This document shows, one piece after another, positions 7,754 through 15,595 of a stretch of 64,000 nucleotides of DNA (position 1 is its first letter; every line of letters starts with the position of its first letter). Made by a program: the position numbers and the translations under genes. The notes under the pieces are model-generated. The model was not told the DNA's origin and made no database searches. It worked only from the letters and a program-made list of their open reading frames with translations. This DNA is from Solimonas soli DSM 21787 (GTDB lineage: Bacteria > Pseudomonadota > Gammaproteobacteria > Nevskiales > Nevskiaceae), in NCBI RefSeq assembly GCF_000474945.1, contig NZ_KI440836.1:62001-126000 (forward strand), in the 5' to 3' direction.

Positions 7754-9979
7754 TCAGAATCTGAAGCGCAGCGACGCCGACCCGCTGATCGGCGCGCCGT
7801 AGTACGTGTTGTCGTATTCGTCGAGCACGTAGTACTTCTTGTCGAGCAGGTTCTCGCCGTTGAGCTGCAGCGACCACTGCGGCGTGAACTGCCAGCGCAC
7901 CATCAGGCCGAGCAACGTCACGTCGCCTTGATGCAGCGTCGCGCCGCCGTCGGGAGAACCGACCTGCGTGCTGCTGTCCGATTGCCAGTCGACCCCGCCG
8001 CCCAGCGTCAGGCGCTTCAGCGCACCGCGCGGATTCCAGGTCGTGTAAAGCCGTACCAGCGTGCGCGGCACGAAAGTGCGCACTGCGTGACCATCGGCAT
8101 CGTCGATCAGATAGTGCGTCCAGCCCAGCGACGCGTTCCAGCCTTGCGTCAGCTCGCCGGCCAGTTCCAGCTCGAAGCCGCGCGACACGGTGCCGTCGAT
8201 CGCGCGGTTCTTTGCGGAACCATCCGGGAATTCAGCCGGCGAGCCGTCGTCGTTGTAGATCGGCGCCGCGACATTGTCCTGCAGGGTGCGGAACAGCGTC
8301 AGCGCGGTGTTGAGCTTGCCGCCGAAGTGCTCGCCCTTGATGCCGACCTCGTAGCTCTTGCCGTCGATCGGATCGAGGTAATGGCCGTTGATGTCGCGCG
8401 CGTTCTGCGGCTTGAAGATCTCGGTATAGCTGGTGAACAGCGAGAACTGCTGCATGACGTCGTAAACAAGACCGGCGTACGGGATCGTCTGCTCGTAGTC
8501 GTAGCGACTGTCGTTCAGCGTGTCATAAACAGAAAACGAATCGATCTTCCACGTCGCGTACCGCGCACCGGCAACCAGCTTCAGCGGATCGAGAATGCTG
8601 ATGCGCGTGGCGAGATACAGACCGTTCTGCGTGGTCGTCAAATCGTTGGAGGTCGTGTATTCGCCGAACGTCGGCTCGGGATACGTACCGTTCCAGTGAA
8701 ACATGTCGACTGGCCACGGCAGCACACCACCGTCGATCGCTTCGAGCGGGCTCGCCTTGACACTGTTGTTGGCGACGCGAGAGCCGTTGTAGCCGACCAC
8801 CAGCTCGTGCTCGCGGCCGAACAGACTGAACGGGCCGCTGGCGTAGACATCGAGCGAACGCTGGATAACCTTGGCGCGATCGGCATACGCATAACCGCCG
8901 TAGCCGTTGTCCGGATCGACGGCGACCACGCCGCTGTCCGCGTCGGGAAAGCCATAGACGTAGAACAGCTGACTGCTTTGCGTGTAACGGTTCCAGCTCA
9001 GCGTCGAGCGCAACACCCAATCGCCGTCGAACTTGTAGTTCAGATCGGCGAACGCCGTTTCATAGCGGCGATTCCAGAACGACCAGTCGGCTGCCGTCGT
9101 CACCGAGGTCGGCCAGTTCGTTGGCGTGCCATCGGAGAAGTACAGCGGGAACGAGCCCCAGGTGTTTCCCTGCGGCATGCTGTTCTGGTAGTCATAGCCG
9201 ACAGAGAGGCGCGCACGCTCCGTCAGATCGGCGTCGACGACGCCATAGAACACTTTCTTCTCGTTGCTGTAGACGTCCTGATACGACTCGCGGTTCTGGT
9301 ATGCACCGACGACGCGCGCGCGGATACGGCCATCGTTGGTCAGCGGCACGGCGACATCGGCGTCGAGACGGCTGTCGTTCCACGAAGCCTGCGTGAACGC
9401 GAAATCCACAGCGGCATGCCGGCTGTCGGCATGCTTGCGCACCAGATTGACGGAAGCCGCCGGGCTGCCGGCGCCGGTGGTCAGGCCGGTGGCGCCGCGC
9501 ACAATCTCGATGCGCTCGTAGAAGGCGAGGTCCAGCGCGTCCTCGACCGAACCCGTGTTGGAGTTCGTCGTCGCCGGCACGCCGTCGTACATCAGGTTGT
9601 CGATGGTGAAGCCGCGCGCCGTGAACAGCACGCGCTCGGTGTCGTACTGGTAGGAATAGACGCCCGGCGTGTGATCGAGCACGTCGCGCACGGTGTGCAG
9701 GTTCTGGTCGTCGAGGCGTTCGCGCGTGACGACCGTCAGCGACTGCGGCGTGTCGCGCAGGCTCAGCGGCAGGCGGGTCGCGGCGGCGCTGCTGTCGACG
9801 GTGTACGAGCGCTCGTCCCTGCCGGTGACGACGACGGTGTCGATGTCGCCGCCGCCCGTCGACGCACGGTCCGCGGCGTCTGTCGCGGCGACGGCGACGC
9901 CCTGCTGGGCGACGGCCGATACCGAGACGAACCACGTGAAAAGAAAAGCGGCATGCCAGCCGCCATGATGAATGCGCAT
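7754..9979 (-). CDS. TonB-dependent siderophore receptor
   Basis: 741 residues. A signal peptide (about residues 1-24, ending AVAQQG) is followed by a plug domain with DTVVVTGRDE and the TPQSLTVVTRERL segment typical of ferrisiderophore receptors. The following beta barrel ends in SLRFRF with a C-terminal aromatic residue. It should import a ferric siderophore across the outer membrane using TonB energy. A GGAG ribosome site precedes the ATG. The 89-base gap to the upstream glycosyltransferase gene shows no convincing Fur box. The coding sequence is visibly richer in A/T than its neighbours, especially around 8450-9450, which suggests horizontal acquisition. No siderophore biosynthesis or TonB/ExbBD genes are in the window. 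Confidence 0.92.
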   Translation of the reverse strand: MRIHHGGWHAAFLFTWFVSVSAVAQQGVAVAATDAADRASTGGGDIDTVVVTGRDERSYTVDSSAAATRLPLSLRDTPQSLTVVTRERLDDQNLHTVRDVLDHTPGVYSYQYDTERVLFTARGFTIDNLMYDGVPATTNSNTGSVEDALDLAFYERIEIVRGATGLTTGAGSPAASVNLVRKHADSRHAAVDFAFTQASWNDSRLDADVAVPLTNDGRIRARVVGAYQNRESYQDVYSNEKKVFYGVVDADLTERARLSVGYDYQNSMPQGNTWGSFPLYFSDGTPTNWPTSVTTAADWSFWNRRYETAFADLNYKFDGDWVLRSTLSWNRYTQSSQLFYVYGFPDADSGVVAVDPDNGYGGYAYADRAKVIQRSLDVYASGPFSLFGREHELVVGYNGSRVANNSVKASPLEAIDGGVLPWPVDMFHWNGTYPEPTFGEYTTSNDLTTTQNGLYLATRISILDPLKLVAGARYATWKIDSFSVYDTLNDSRYDYEQTIPYAGLVYDVMQQFSLFTSYTEIFKPQNARDINGHYLDPIDGKSYEVGIKGEHFGGKLNTALTLFRTLQDNVAAPIYNDDGSPAEFPDGSAKNRAIDGTVSRGFELELAGELTQGWNASLGWTHYLIDDADGHAVRTFVPRTLVRLYTTWNPRGALKRLTLGGGVDWQSDSSTQVGSPDGGATLHQGDVTLLGLMVRWQFTPQWSLQLNGENLLDKKYYVLDEYDNTYYGAPISGSASLRFRF

Positions 9980-10068
9980 GTGACTCCCCAGGATGATGAC
10001 GCTCGCTGGGAACGCGCAAAGGCGGTGGCTGGCGGTCTACGGCGTCATTTTAGGCGAGGCCGGGGCAT

Positions 10069-10872
10069 CTACCAAACCGTCGCGCGATGGCTGGGCGCGG
10101 CGGACATGGCAGGCTTGTCGCCCGTGGCGATGCCGCAGGGCTCCAGTCCGTGCCAGCGTTCGACCAGCCAGTCGCCGACGAAGCGCAACCGCCATTGCTT
10201 CTGGCGCGGCGGCGAGCGGCGCCGGCTCAGCGCCTGGCGCTCGTCTTCGAGCAGGCTGCCGGACAGATCGAGCGGATGCGCGCAAAGATCCATGAAGCCC
10301 ATGCGCAGATCGAGCTGGCGCGCCCAGTCGCGCCAGTCGTCGGCCTTGCGCAGGCAAGCCAACTGGCGCTCGCGCAGGCGTGCCGCCGCCGCGCGGCTGA
10401 TCCAGTAGGCGGCGCTGCGCAGCAGGTATCGCGAGTAGCGCCGCGGCACCGCGTACAGCGGCGGCAGGCCGGCGTGCGTCTCGCCGGCCCGCTTGCCGCG
10501 CACGCGCATCCGGCCCGGCAGGCCCTGCATGCAGCCGAGCAGCACGACGTCGAAGCGACCGGCGAACGCGCGCGTGTCGAGCCGCGCAAGCGCCGGCGAG
10601 AGGATGACGTCGTCCTCGAAGATCAGTGCGCCGGGCGCGCCGCTCTCCGCCAGGCGCCGGTACGCTTCGACGTGCGCGAGCGCGCAGCCGGTCTCGCCCG
10701 GTGCCAGCGGCCGGCGGCGATGCCGCAGCGCTTCGAGGTTGTGGGCGAAGTACTGCGTGGCCGCCATCTGCTTGCCGTCGACGCCGACGATGGCGGGCGC
10801 CTCGCCAAGCAAGGCATGCAGATGCGCCGCGAGGGTCTCGGCGGGACGCACCGAAATGACGAAGACCGGCAT
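10069..10872 (-). CDS. Glycosyltransferase family 25 (LPS/LOS type)
   Basis: 267 residues. It begins with FVISVRP, typical of family 25, has the acceptor-loop motif TGCALAH at about 61-67 and the donor/metal motif IFEDDV at about 85-89. Members transfer galactose or similar sugars onto lipooligosaccharide core. There are no membrane segments, so it acts on the cytoplasmic face. The C-terminal third is rich in Arg and Trp. It lies upstream of the TonB receptor gene on the same strand with an 89-base gap, so the two may share a transcript, although the functions are not obviously linked. The sugar specificity is unknown. Confidence 0.82.
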   Translation of the reverse strand: MPVFVISVRPAETLAAHLHALLGEAPAIVGVDGKQMAATQYFAHNLEALRHRRRPLAPGETGCALAHVEAYRRLAESGAPGALIFEDDVILSPALARLDTRAFAGRFDVVLLGCMQGLPGRMRVRGKRAGETHAGLPPLYAVPRRYSRYLLRSAAYWISRAAAARLRERQLACLRKADDWRDWARQLDLRMGFMDLCAHPLDLSGSLLEDERQALSRRRSPPRQKQWRLRFVGDWLVERWHGLEPCGIATGDKPAMSAAPSHRATVW

Positions 10873-11013
10873 GATCGTTCACGGGGCTGTGGAGGGCGGC
10901 GCGATCGCCGTGCCTGCTCCCGCATGCCGCCACGATCGCGCTGCCGCATATCGTCGCGCCGCCGCGCCGCCGCGACCTGACGGATGCTCGACAGCGCACG
11001 CCAGGGCTTGTGA

Positions 11014-11066
11014 TTGATCCGGCCACCCGGCCGCGGCCGGCTCAGCGTTCATGGTCGCCGGATCAA
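11014..11066. repeat. 10-bp inverted repeat in the spacer after the reductase gene
   Basis: TTGATCCGGC at 11014-11023 and GCCGGATCAA at 11057-11066 are perfect complements, with a GC-rich 33-base loop that itself contains GGCCGCGGCC. It lies just downstream of the minus-strand reductase gene and may end its transcript; no T tract is present. The rest of the 10873-11075 spacer shows nothing assignable. Confidence 0.35.
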
Positions 11067-11075
11067 CAAGAGGCC

Positions 11076-12080
11076 TTAATCGGCGCCCGACACGCGCACC
11101 AGCGTGCGGCCGGTCACGGTGCCGGCGATCAGGTCCTCGCAGGCGGCCGGAACGTCCCGGAGCGCGACCTCGCGGGTGACCAGCCGGTCGAGCGTGCGTG
11201 GCCGCCATTCGCCGGACAGCTTGTCCCAGATGTCCTCGCGCCACGCGCGCGGACACTCGACGGAATGAATGCCGAGAATCGACACGCCGCGCAGGATGAA
11301 GGGCATCACCGTGGTCGCCAGTTCGTGCGACTGCGCGAGGCCGATGCTGGCGATGTTGCCCCAGGGCTTCACGGTGCGCGTCAGCATGGCCAGCGTCTCG
11401 CCGCCGAGATTGTCGACGGCGCCGGCCCAGCGCGCCGATTCGAGCGGCTTGCTGCCGATGTCCAGTGCCTGCCGCGAGATCACCTCGTCGGCGCCGAGCC
11501 GCCTGAGGTAGTCGTCGGCCTTGCCGGCCTTGCCGGTGATGGCGTGCACGGTGAAGCCGGCGCGCTTGAACAGATCGATCGCCACCGAGCCGACGCCGCC
11601 GGTCGGGCCGGTCACGGCGATCGGCCCCATCGCGGGGGCCTGGTGATTTTCCAGCATGCGCCGCAGCGCGAAGGCGGCGGTGAAGCCGGCGGTACCGAGC
11701 GCCATGGTCTCGCGCAGGGTGAGGCCGGCCGGCTTGCGGATGATCGAATCGGCCTTCACGCGCGCCAGCTCGGCGTAACCGCCGTCATGGACCTCGCCGA
11801 TGTTGCAGCCGGTGACGAGCACGGCGTCGCCGGGCTGGTAGCGCGCATCGCTGCTCGACTCGACGTGGCCGGCCAGATCGATGCCCGGCACCAGCGGAAA
11901 CTTCTTGAGGATGCGGCCCTTGCCGGTGACGGCGAGCGCATCCTTGTAGTTGATGCCGCTCCAGGCGACGCGGATCACCACCTCGCCGGCCGACAGTTCA
12001 TCGACCTGCAGCGAGTCGAAGCGCGCCTCCGTGCGGTTCTTCTCGGGCGAATGGACGCGCAGCGCGGTGAAAGCGGACAT
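11076..12080 (-). CDS. acuI: YhdH/AcuI-type NADPH-dependent quinone/acryloyl-CoA reductase (MDR superfamily)
   Basis: 334 residues. The medium-chain reductase layout is clear: an N-terminal GroES-like domain with WSGINYKDALAVTGKG and FPLVPGIDLAG, then a Rossmann domain with VTGPTGGVGSVAIDLF near residue 160. There are no structural-zinc cysteines, as in the zinc-independent AcuI/YhdH branch. AcuI reduces acryloyl-CoA to propionyl-CoA with NADPH; YhdH paralogues have less defined roles. The ATG at 12080 has an AGGAG 8 bases upstream, so the longer upstream reading is rejected. It is divergent from pdxH with a 111-base shared promoter region. The gene symbol is by family resemblance. Confidence 0.82.
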   Translation of the reverse strand: MSAFTALRVHSPEKNRTEARFDSLQVDELSAGEVVIRVAWSGINYKDALAVTGKGRILKKFPLVPGIDLAGHVESSSDARYQPGDAVLVTGCNIGEVHDGGYAELARVKADSIIRKPAGLTLRETMALGTAGFTAAFALRRMLENHQAPAMGPIAVTGPTGGVGSVAIDLFKRAGFTVHAITGKAGKADDYLRRLGADEVISRQALDIGSKPLESARWAGAVDNLGGETLAMLTRTVKPWGNIASIGLAQSHELATTVMPFILRGVSILGIHSVECPRAWREDIWDKLSGEWRPRTLDRLVTREVALRDVPAACEDLIAGTVTGRTLVRVSGAD

Positions 12081-12191
12081 CGGAACTCTCCTGATTCTGG
12101 GGTCTGGCGGGGCATTGATCCGCGACATTTTCGGCAGATGCCGAAAGCGGGACAATGCCGACATCCGTCAAGGCCACTGACCGTCACCGCC

Positions 12192-12824
12192 ATGCCCCAG
12201 TACACGCAGAACCCGCCGCTCGATATCGCCGACCTCGACGCCGATCCGCTCGCGCAGCTGCAACGCTGGCTCGACGACGCCGGCGCGGCCGGCATGATCG
12301 AGCCGACGGCGATGACCGTGGCCACCGTCGATGCGCAGGGCCGGCCTTCGGCGCGCATCGTGCTGTTCAAGGGCTTTCATGGCGAAGGGTTCGAGCGCGG
12401 CCTGACCTTCTTCACCAACTACGACAGCCGCAAGGGGCGCGACCTGGCCGCCAATCCCCATGTCGCGCTGGTGTTCTGGTGGGACAAGGTCGAGCGCTCG
12501 GTGCGCATCGAAGGCCGCGCGGCGAAGCTGCCGCGCGAGGTTTCGGAACGCTATTTCCACAGCCGTCCACACGATTCGCAGGTCGGCGCCGTGACCTCGC
12601 GGCAAAGCGCCGTGGTGCGCTCGCGCGAGGCGCTCGACCAGCGTTACGCCGAGCAGCTCGCGCACTACGAGGGCCGCGGCGTGCCGCTGCCGGAGTTCTG
12701 GGGCGGTTACCGGGTGGCGCCCGAGGCGGTCGAATTCTGGCAGGGCCGGCACGGCCGCCTGCACGATCGCCTGCGCTACCGGCGCGAGGGCGACGGCTGG
12801 CTCGTCGAACGGCTCGAGCCCTGA
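12192..12824 (+). CDS. pdxH: Pyridoxamine 5-phosphate oxidase
   Basis: 210 residues, the normal length. It oxidises pyridoxamine or pyridoxine 5-phosphate to pyridoxal 5-phosphate using FMN and oxygen. Family motifs are present in order: EPTAMTVATVDAQGRPSARIVLFKG (FMN binding), FFTNYDSRKGRDL, VRIEGRAAKLP, SRQSAVV and the C-terminal RLHDRLRYRR...WLVERLEP block that binds substrate. The ATG at 12192 lies before the MPQYTQNPPL N-terminus. A terminator follows directly. The protein is soluble and cytoplasmic. Confidence 0.96.
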   Translation: MPQYTQNPPLDIADLDADPLAQLQRWLDDAGAAGMIEPTAMTVATVDAQGRPSARIVLFKGFHGEGFERGLTFFTNYDSRKGRDLAANPHVALVFWWDKVERSVRIEGRAAKLPREVSERYFHSRPHDSQVGAVTSRQSAVVRSREALDQRYAEQLAHYEGRGVPLPEFWGGYRVAPEAVEFWQGRHGRLHDRLRYRREGDGWLVERLEP

Positions 12825-12839
12825 GATTCCTCATCCCGA

Positions 12840-12874
12840 CCCGCTTGCCGTCGTCGGCAAGCGGGCGTCTTTTT
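12840..12874 (+). terminator. Rho-independent terminator after pdxH
   Basis: A perfect 11-bp stem (CCCGCTTGCCG/CGGCAAGCGGG) with a TCGT loop, followed by a TCTTTTT tract. Confidence 0.92.
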
Positions 12875-12894
12875 CTCATTGCAGGAGCAGCTCC

Positions 12895-13710
12895 ATGTCC
12901 GTCACGTTCGACTTTCGCGGCCGGCACGTCTTCGTCGCCGGCGGCACCAGCGGCATCAATCTCGGCGTCGCGCATGCCTTCGCGCGCTGCGGCGCGCGCG
13001 TGTCGGTGCTGTCGCGTTCGCAGGACAAGGTCGATGCGGCGGTCGACGCGCTGAAGCAGCACGGCGGCGACGCGATCGGCTTCGCCGCCGACGTGCGCGA
13101 CTACGCCGGCACCGAGGCGGCGCTGAAGGGCGCGCAGGCCAGGTTCGGCAACATCGATGTGCTGATCTCCGGCGCCGCCGGCAACTTCCCGGCGCCGGCG
13201 CTCGGCATCTCCTCGAACGGCTTCCGCGCCGTGGTCGAGATCGACCTGCTCGGCACCTTCCACGTGCTGCGCGCGGCGCATCCGCTGTTGACCAAGCCGG
13301 GCGCCAGCATCATCAACATCTCCGCGCCGCAGGCCTTCCTCGCCATGGAAATGCAGATGCACGTCTGCGCGGCGAAGGCCGGCGTCGACATGGTGACGCG
13401 CGTCGGCGCGCTCGAATGGGCGGCGCAGGGCGTGCGCGTGAACTCCGTGGTGCCGGGCCCGATCGACGACACCGAGGGCATGGCGCGCCTGGCGCCGACG
13501 CCGGCGCTGCGCCAGGCGACGCTGGAGTCGGTGCCGATGCAGCGCTACGGCACGAAGCAGGACATCGCCAACGCCTGCCTGTGGCTGGCCAGCGAGGCGG
13601 CGAGCTACGTCAACGGCGCGGTGATTCCGGTCGACGGCGGCTGGTCGCTGGGCGGCGCGATCTCGATGGGCAGCAACATGCGCAAGCTGCTGGCGTCCGG
13701 CGCGCCCTGA
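12895..13710 (+). CDS. Short-chain dehydrogenase, 2,4-dienoyl-CoA reductase (DECR) type
   Basis: 271 residues. The cofactor motif GGTSGINLG is near the N-terminus, and ISGAAGNFPAPA, NISAPQAF and VNSVVPGPIDDTEG follow. The catalytic Lys is at 161, but the usual Tyr four residues before it is Val157. That loss, together with SGAAGNFPAPA and the late PGPI, matches peroxisomal-type 2,4-dienoyl-CoA reductases, which lack the Tyr. It probably reduces dienoyl-CoA intermediates of unsaturated fatty-acid breakdown with NADPH. A GGAG ribosome site precedes the ATG, which lies after the pdxH terminator. It converges on the copper chaperone gene. Confidence 0.85.
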   Translation: MSVTFDFRGRHVFVAGGTSGINLGVAHAFARCGARVSVLSRSQDKVDAAVDALKQHGGDAIGFAADVRDYAGTEAALKGAQARFGNIDVLISGAAGNFPAPALGISSNGFRAVVEIDLLGTFHVLRAAHPLLTKPGASIINISAPQAFLAMEMQMHVCAAKAGVDMVTRVGALEWAAQGVRVNSVVPGPIDDTEGMARLAPTPALRQATLESVPMQRYGTKQDIANACLWLASEAASYVNGAVIPVDGGWSLGGAISMGSNMRKLLASGAP

Positions 13711-13741
13711 GGCCGCGGGCGCCGCCGCGCTTCAGGGCGCG
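13701..13741. terminator. Hairpin pairing the stop-codon regions of two convergent genes
   Basis: CGCGCCCTGA (13701-13710, containing the SDR stop codon) is a perfect complement of TCAGGGCGCG (13732-13741, containing the chaperone stop codon). The 21-base loop is very GC-rich. No T tract is present. Confidence 0.45.
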
Positions 13742-14166
13742 GCCGCGCGCACCGGGAAGTCGACTTGCAGCCGGCTGCCGTCGTCGAGCACGAAGGTCAC
13801 CGGCACGGACTGGCCCGCGGCGAGCGGCTGCCTGAGGCCCATCAGCATGAGGTGATAGCCCTGCCCCGGCGTCAGCGCGACGCTGCCGTGCGCCGGCACC
13901 GCCAGCGCACCGGCTTCGCGCATCTGCATCATGCCCTTGTCTTGGCTCATCGAGTGGATCATGGCGCTGTCGGCGGCGCCGGTTTCGACGCGCACGATCT
14001 GCCGCGGCTGGTCGCCGTCGTTGCGCAAGGTGCCGTAGCCGGCGCCGACATCGACGCCGGGCGGCGTGGCGCGCAGCCAGGCGCCCTGCACGGTGACGGC
14101 GGCGAGACTCTGGCCGGCGACGGCGACACCGGCCAGCAGGGCGGTGAGGAGAAGGGACTTGCGCAT
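13732..14166 (-). CDS. Periplasmic copper chaperone PCu(A)C
   Basis: 144 residues with a cleavable signal peptide (about 1-22, ending SLAA). The Cu(I)-binding Met/His pattern is complete: MIHSMSQDKGMMQMR followed by VPAHGSVALTPGQGYHLML. Family members deliver copper to the CuA/CuB sites of cytochrome oxidase in the periplasm. No Sco or oxidase genes are adjacent. The ATG at 14166 is preceded by GGAGAGC. It lies downstream of the cold-shock gene, separated by a terminator, so it is probably transcribed separately. Confidence 0.93.
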   Translation of the reverse strand: MRKSLLLTALLAGVAVAGQSLAAVTVQGAWLRATPPGVDVGAGYGTLRNDGDQPRQIVRVETGAADSAMIHSMSQDKGMMQMREAGALAVPAHGSVALTPGQGYHLMLMGLRQPLAAGQSVPVTFVLDDGSRLQVDFPVRAAAP

Positions 14167-14262
14167 GAGCGGCTCTCCTGATGCGCGGCGCGCGGCATCG
14201 ACGTAGGAAGCGAAGCGGCATTCTGCCAGTCCGCGCCGCGCTCGGCACGACCGCCCGCGCAG

Positions 14263-14286
14263 AAAAAACCCCGCGCATGGCGGGGC
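14263..14286 (-). terminator. Rho-independent terminator after the cold-shock gene
   Basis: On the minus strand, GCGGGG and CCCCGC flank a stem followed directly by six T residues (the A run at 14263-14268). It separates the cold-shock gene from the copper chaperone gene. Confidence 0.85.
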
Positions 14287-14310
14287 TTTCGGGATGCCTG
14301 AGCGCGCCCC

Positions 14311-14523
14311 TCAGGAGACGATCGTGACCTTCTCGGCCTGCAGGCCTTTCTGACCCTGCGTCACCTCGAATTCGACCTTCTGTCCCTCGGTCAGCGACTT
14401 GTAGCCTTCCGCCTGGATCTGCCGGAAATGCACGAAGACATCTTCCTTGCCGGGACGCGAGATGAAGCCGAAGCCCTTGGCGCTATCGAACCACTTGACC
14501 GTCCCTGTTTCGCGAGTAGCCAT
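14311..14523 (-). CDS. Cold-shock protein, CspA family
   Basis: 70 residues, a single cold-shock domain. The RNA-binding motifs KGFGFI (RNP1) and VFVHF (RNP2) are intact, as is the opening [15 protein letters not shown]. It binds single-stranded RNA/DNA and melts mRNA structure. The ATG at 14523 has AAGGAAAGG about 9 bases upstream, so the longer upstream frame is not coding. The 5-prime region is GC-rich and divergent from the M48 protease gene at 14786. Confidence 0.96.
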   Translation of the reverse strand: MATRETGTVKWFDSAKGFGFISRPGKEDVFVHFRQIQAEGYKSLTEGQKVEFEVTQGQKGLQAEKVTIVS

Positions 14524-14785
14524 CTGTTCAACCTTTCCTTGTTTCACTCTGCGACCTCGCGGTCGCACCGATGATCGACGAAGGGTGAGCTTCGCCTGCC
14601 GCGGGCAGGATGGCCTCTGCAAGATGCTCGGCGTTCGCACGACGTCGCCACAAAGGAACGACCTGCGCCCGTTCCTAATGTACCGCAATCGTCGCGCGCC
14701 ACAAGCGAAGACGGTCGCCGGCCAGACTGCGCCGGCGGCAGGTGCCCGCTATCATCGGAGCCCCGCCGCTTTCAGGGAGCGACCC

Positions 14786-15550
14786 GTGTCTCGCCGGACC
14801 TTCATCGCCGTCATCGCCGCCATCGTCGCCGTCGCCTGCGCCACCTCGCCGACCGGCCGCCGCCAGCTGCGCCTGGTGTCCGATGCGGAGATGTCCCAGA
14901 TGGGCGTCGCCGCCTTCCAGGAGATGAAGCAGAAAACGCCGGTCACCAAGGACGCCAGGGAATCGGCCTATGTGCAGTGCGTGGCGCGCGCCATCACCAA
15001 CGAGATCGGCGGCAGCTGGGAAATCCAGACCTTCGATTCGAAGGAGGTCAACGCCTTCGCGCTGCCCGGCGGCAAGATCGGCGTCTACACCGGCCTGCTC
15101 GAGGTCGCCAAGACCCAGGACCAGCTCGCCGCCGTGCTCGGCCACGAGGTCAGCCACGTGCTCGCCGGCCATTCGGCATCGCGCGTATCGAACCAGATGG
15201 CGGCGCAGTTCGGTGCCGTGCTGGTCTCCGCCGGCACCGGGCTGTCACCCGATCTGGTCGGCGCCGGCGCGCAATACCTGCTGCTGCTGCCGTTCTCGCG
15301 CGGCGACGAATCGGAGGCGGACATCCTCGGCATGCAGCTGATGGCGCGCGCCGGTTTCGATCCGGCGCAGGCCATCGCGCTATGGCAGAACATGTCGAAG
15401 CAGGCCGGCCAGGCGCCGCCCGAATTCATGTCGACGCACCCGTCGAACGCAACGCGCATCAGCGATCTGCAGCGCAATCTGCCGAAGGCGCAGCCGCTCT
15501 ACCAGCAGGCGCGCGCCGCCGGCAGGAAACCGAATTGCGGCGCGGCCTGA
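14786..15550 (+). CDS. M48-family metalloprotease lipoprotein (LoiP/YcaL-like)
   Basis: 254 residues. A signal with lipobox AVAC near residue 18 suggests a lipid-anchored periplasmic protease. The zinc motif is in LGHEVSHVLAGHS, and the third ligand lies in RGDESEADILGMQLM. Members of this family (LoiP, BepA, YcaL) act in outer-membrane protein quality control. I chose GTG at 14786, preceded by AGGGAG at about 7 bases; an upstream in-frame reading has no protease features. It is divergent from the cold-shock gene and followed 45 bases later by rmuC. Confidence 0.88.
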   Translation: MSRRTFIAVIAAIVAVACATSPTGRRQLRLVSDAEMSQMGVAAFQEMKQKTPVTKDARESAYVQCVARAITNEIGGSWEIQTFDSKEVNAFALPGGKIGVYTGLLEVAKTQDQLAAVLGHEVSHVLAGHSASRVSNQMAAQFGAVLVSAGTGLSPDLVGAGAQYLLLLPFSRGDESEADILGMQLMARAGFDPAQAIALWQNMSKQAGQAPPEFMSTHPSNATRISDLQRNLPKAQPLYQQARAAGRKPNCGAA

Positions 15551-15570
15551 CGGCCGCGCGCCGACATCCG

Positions 15571-15595
15571 GGTGCCGGCATAGAATGCCGGCACC
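15571..15595 (+). promoter_or_regulatory. Perfect hairpin abutting the rmuC start codon, with a -10-like loop
   Basis: GGTGCCGGCA-TAGAA-TGCCGGCACC is a perfect 10-bp inverted repeat ending at the base before the rmuC ATG. The loop plus next base reads TAGAAT, a good -10 box only 9 bases from the ATG. No Shine-Dalgarno is visible. It may terminate the upstream gene, drive a leaderless rmuC transcript, or bind a regulator. Confidence 0.45.

Noticed and set aside
9980-10068. Fur box upstream of the TonB receptor
   Set aside because: No stretch matches the 19-bp GATAATGATAATCATTATC consensus well enough.
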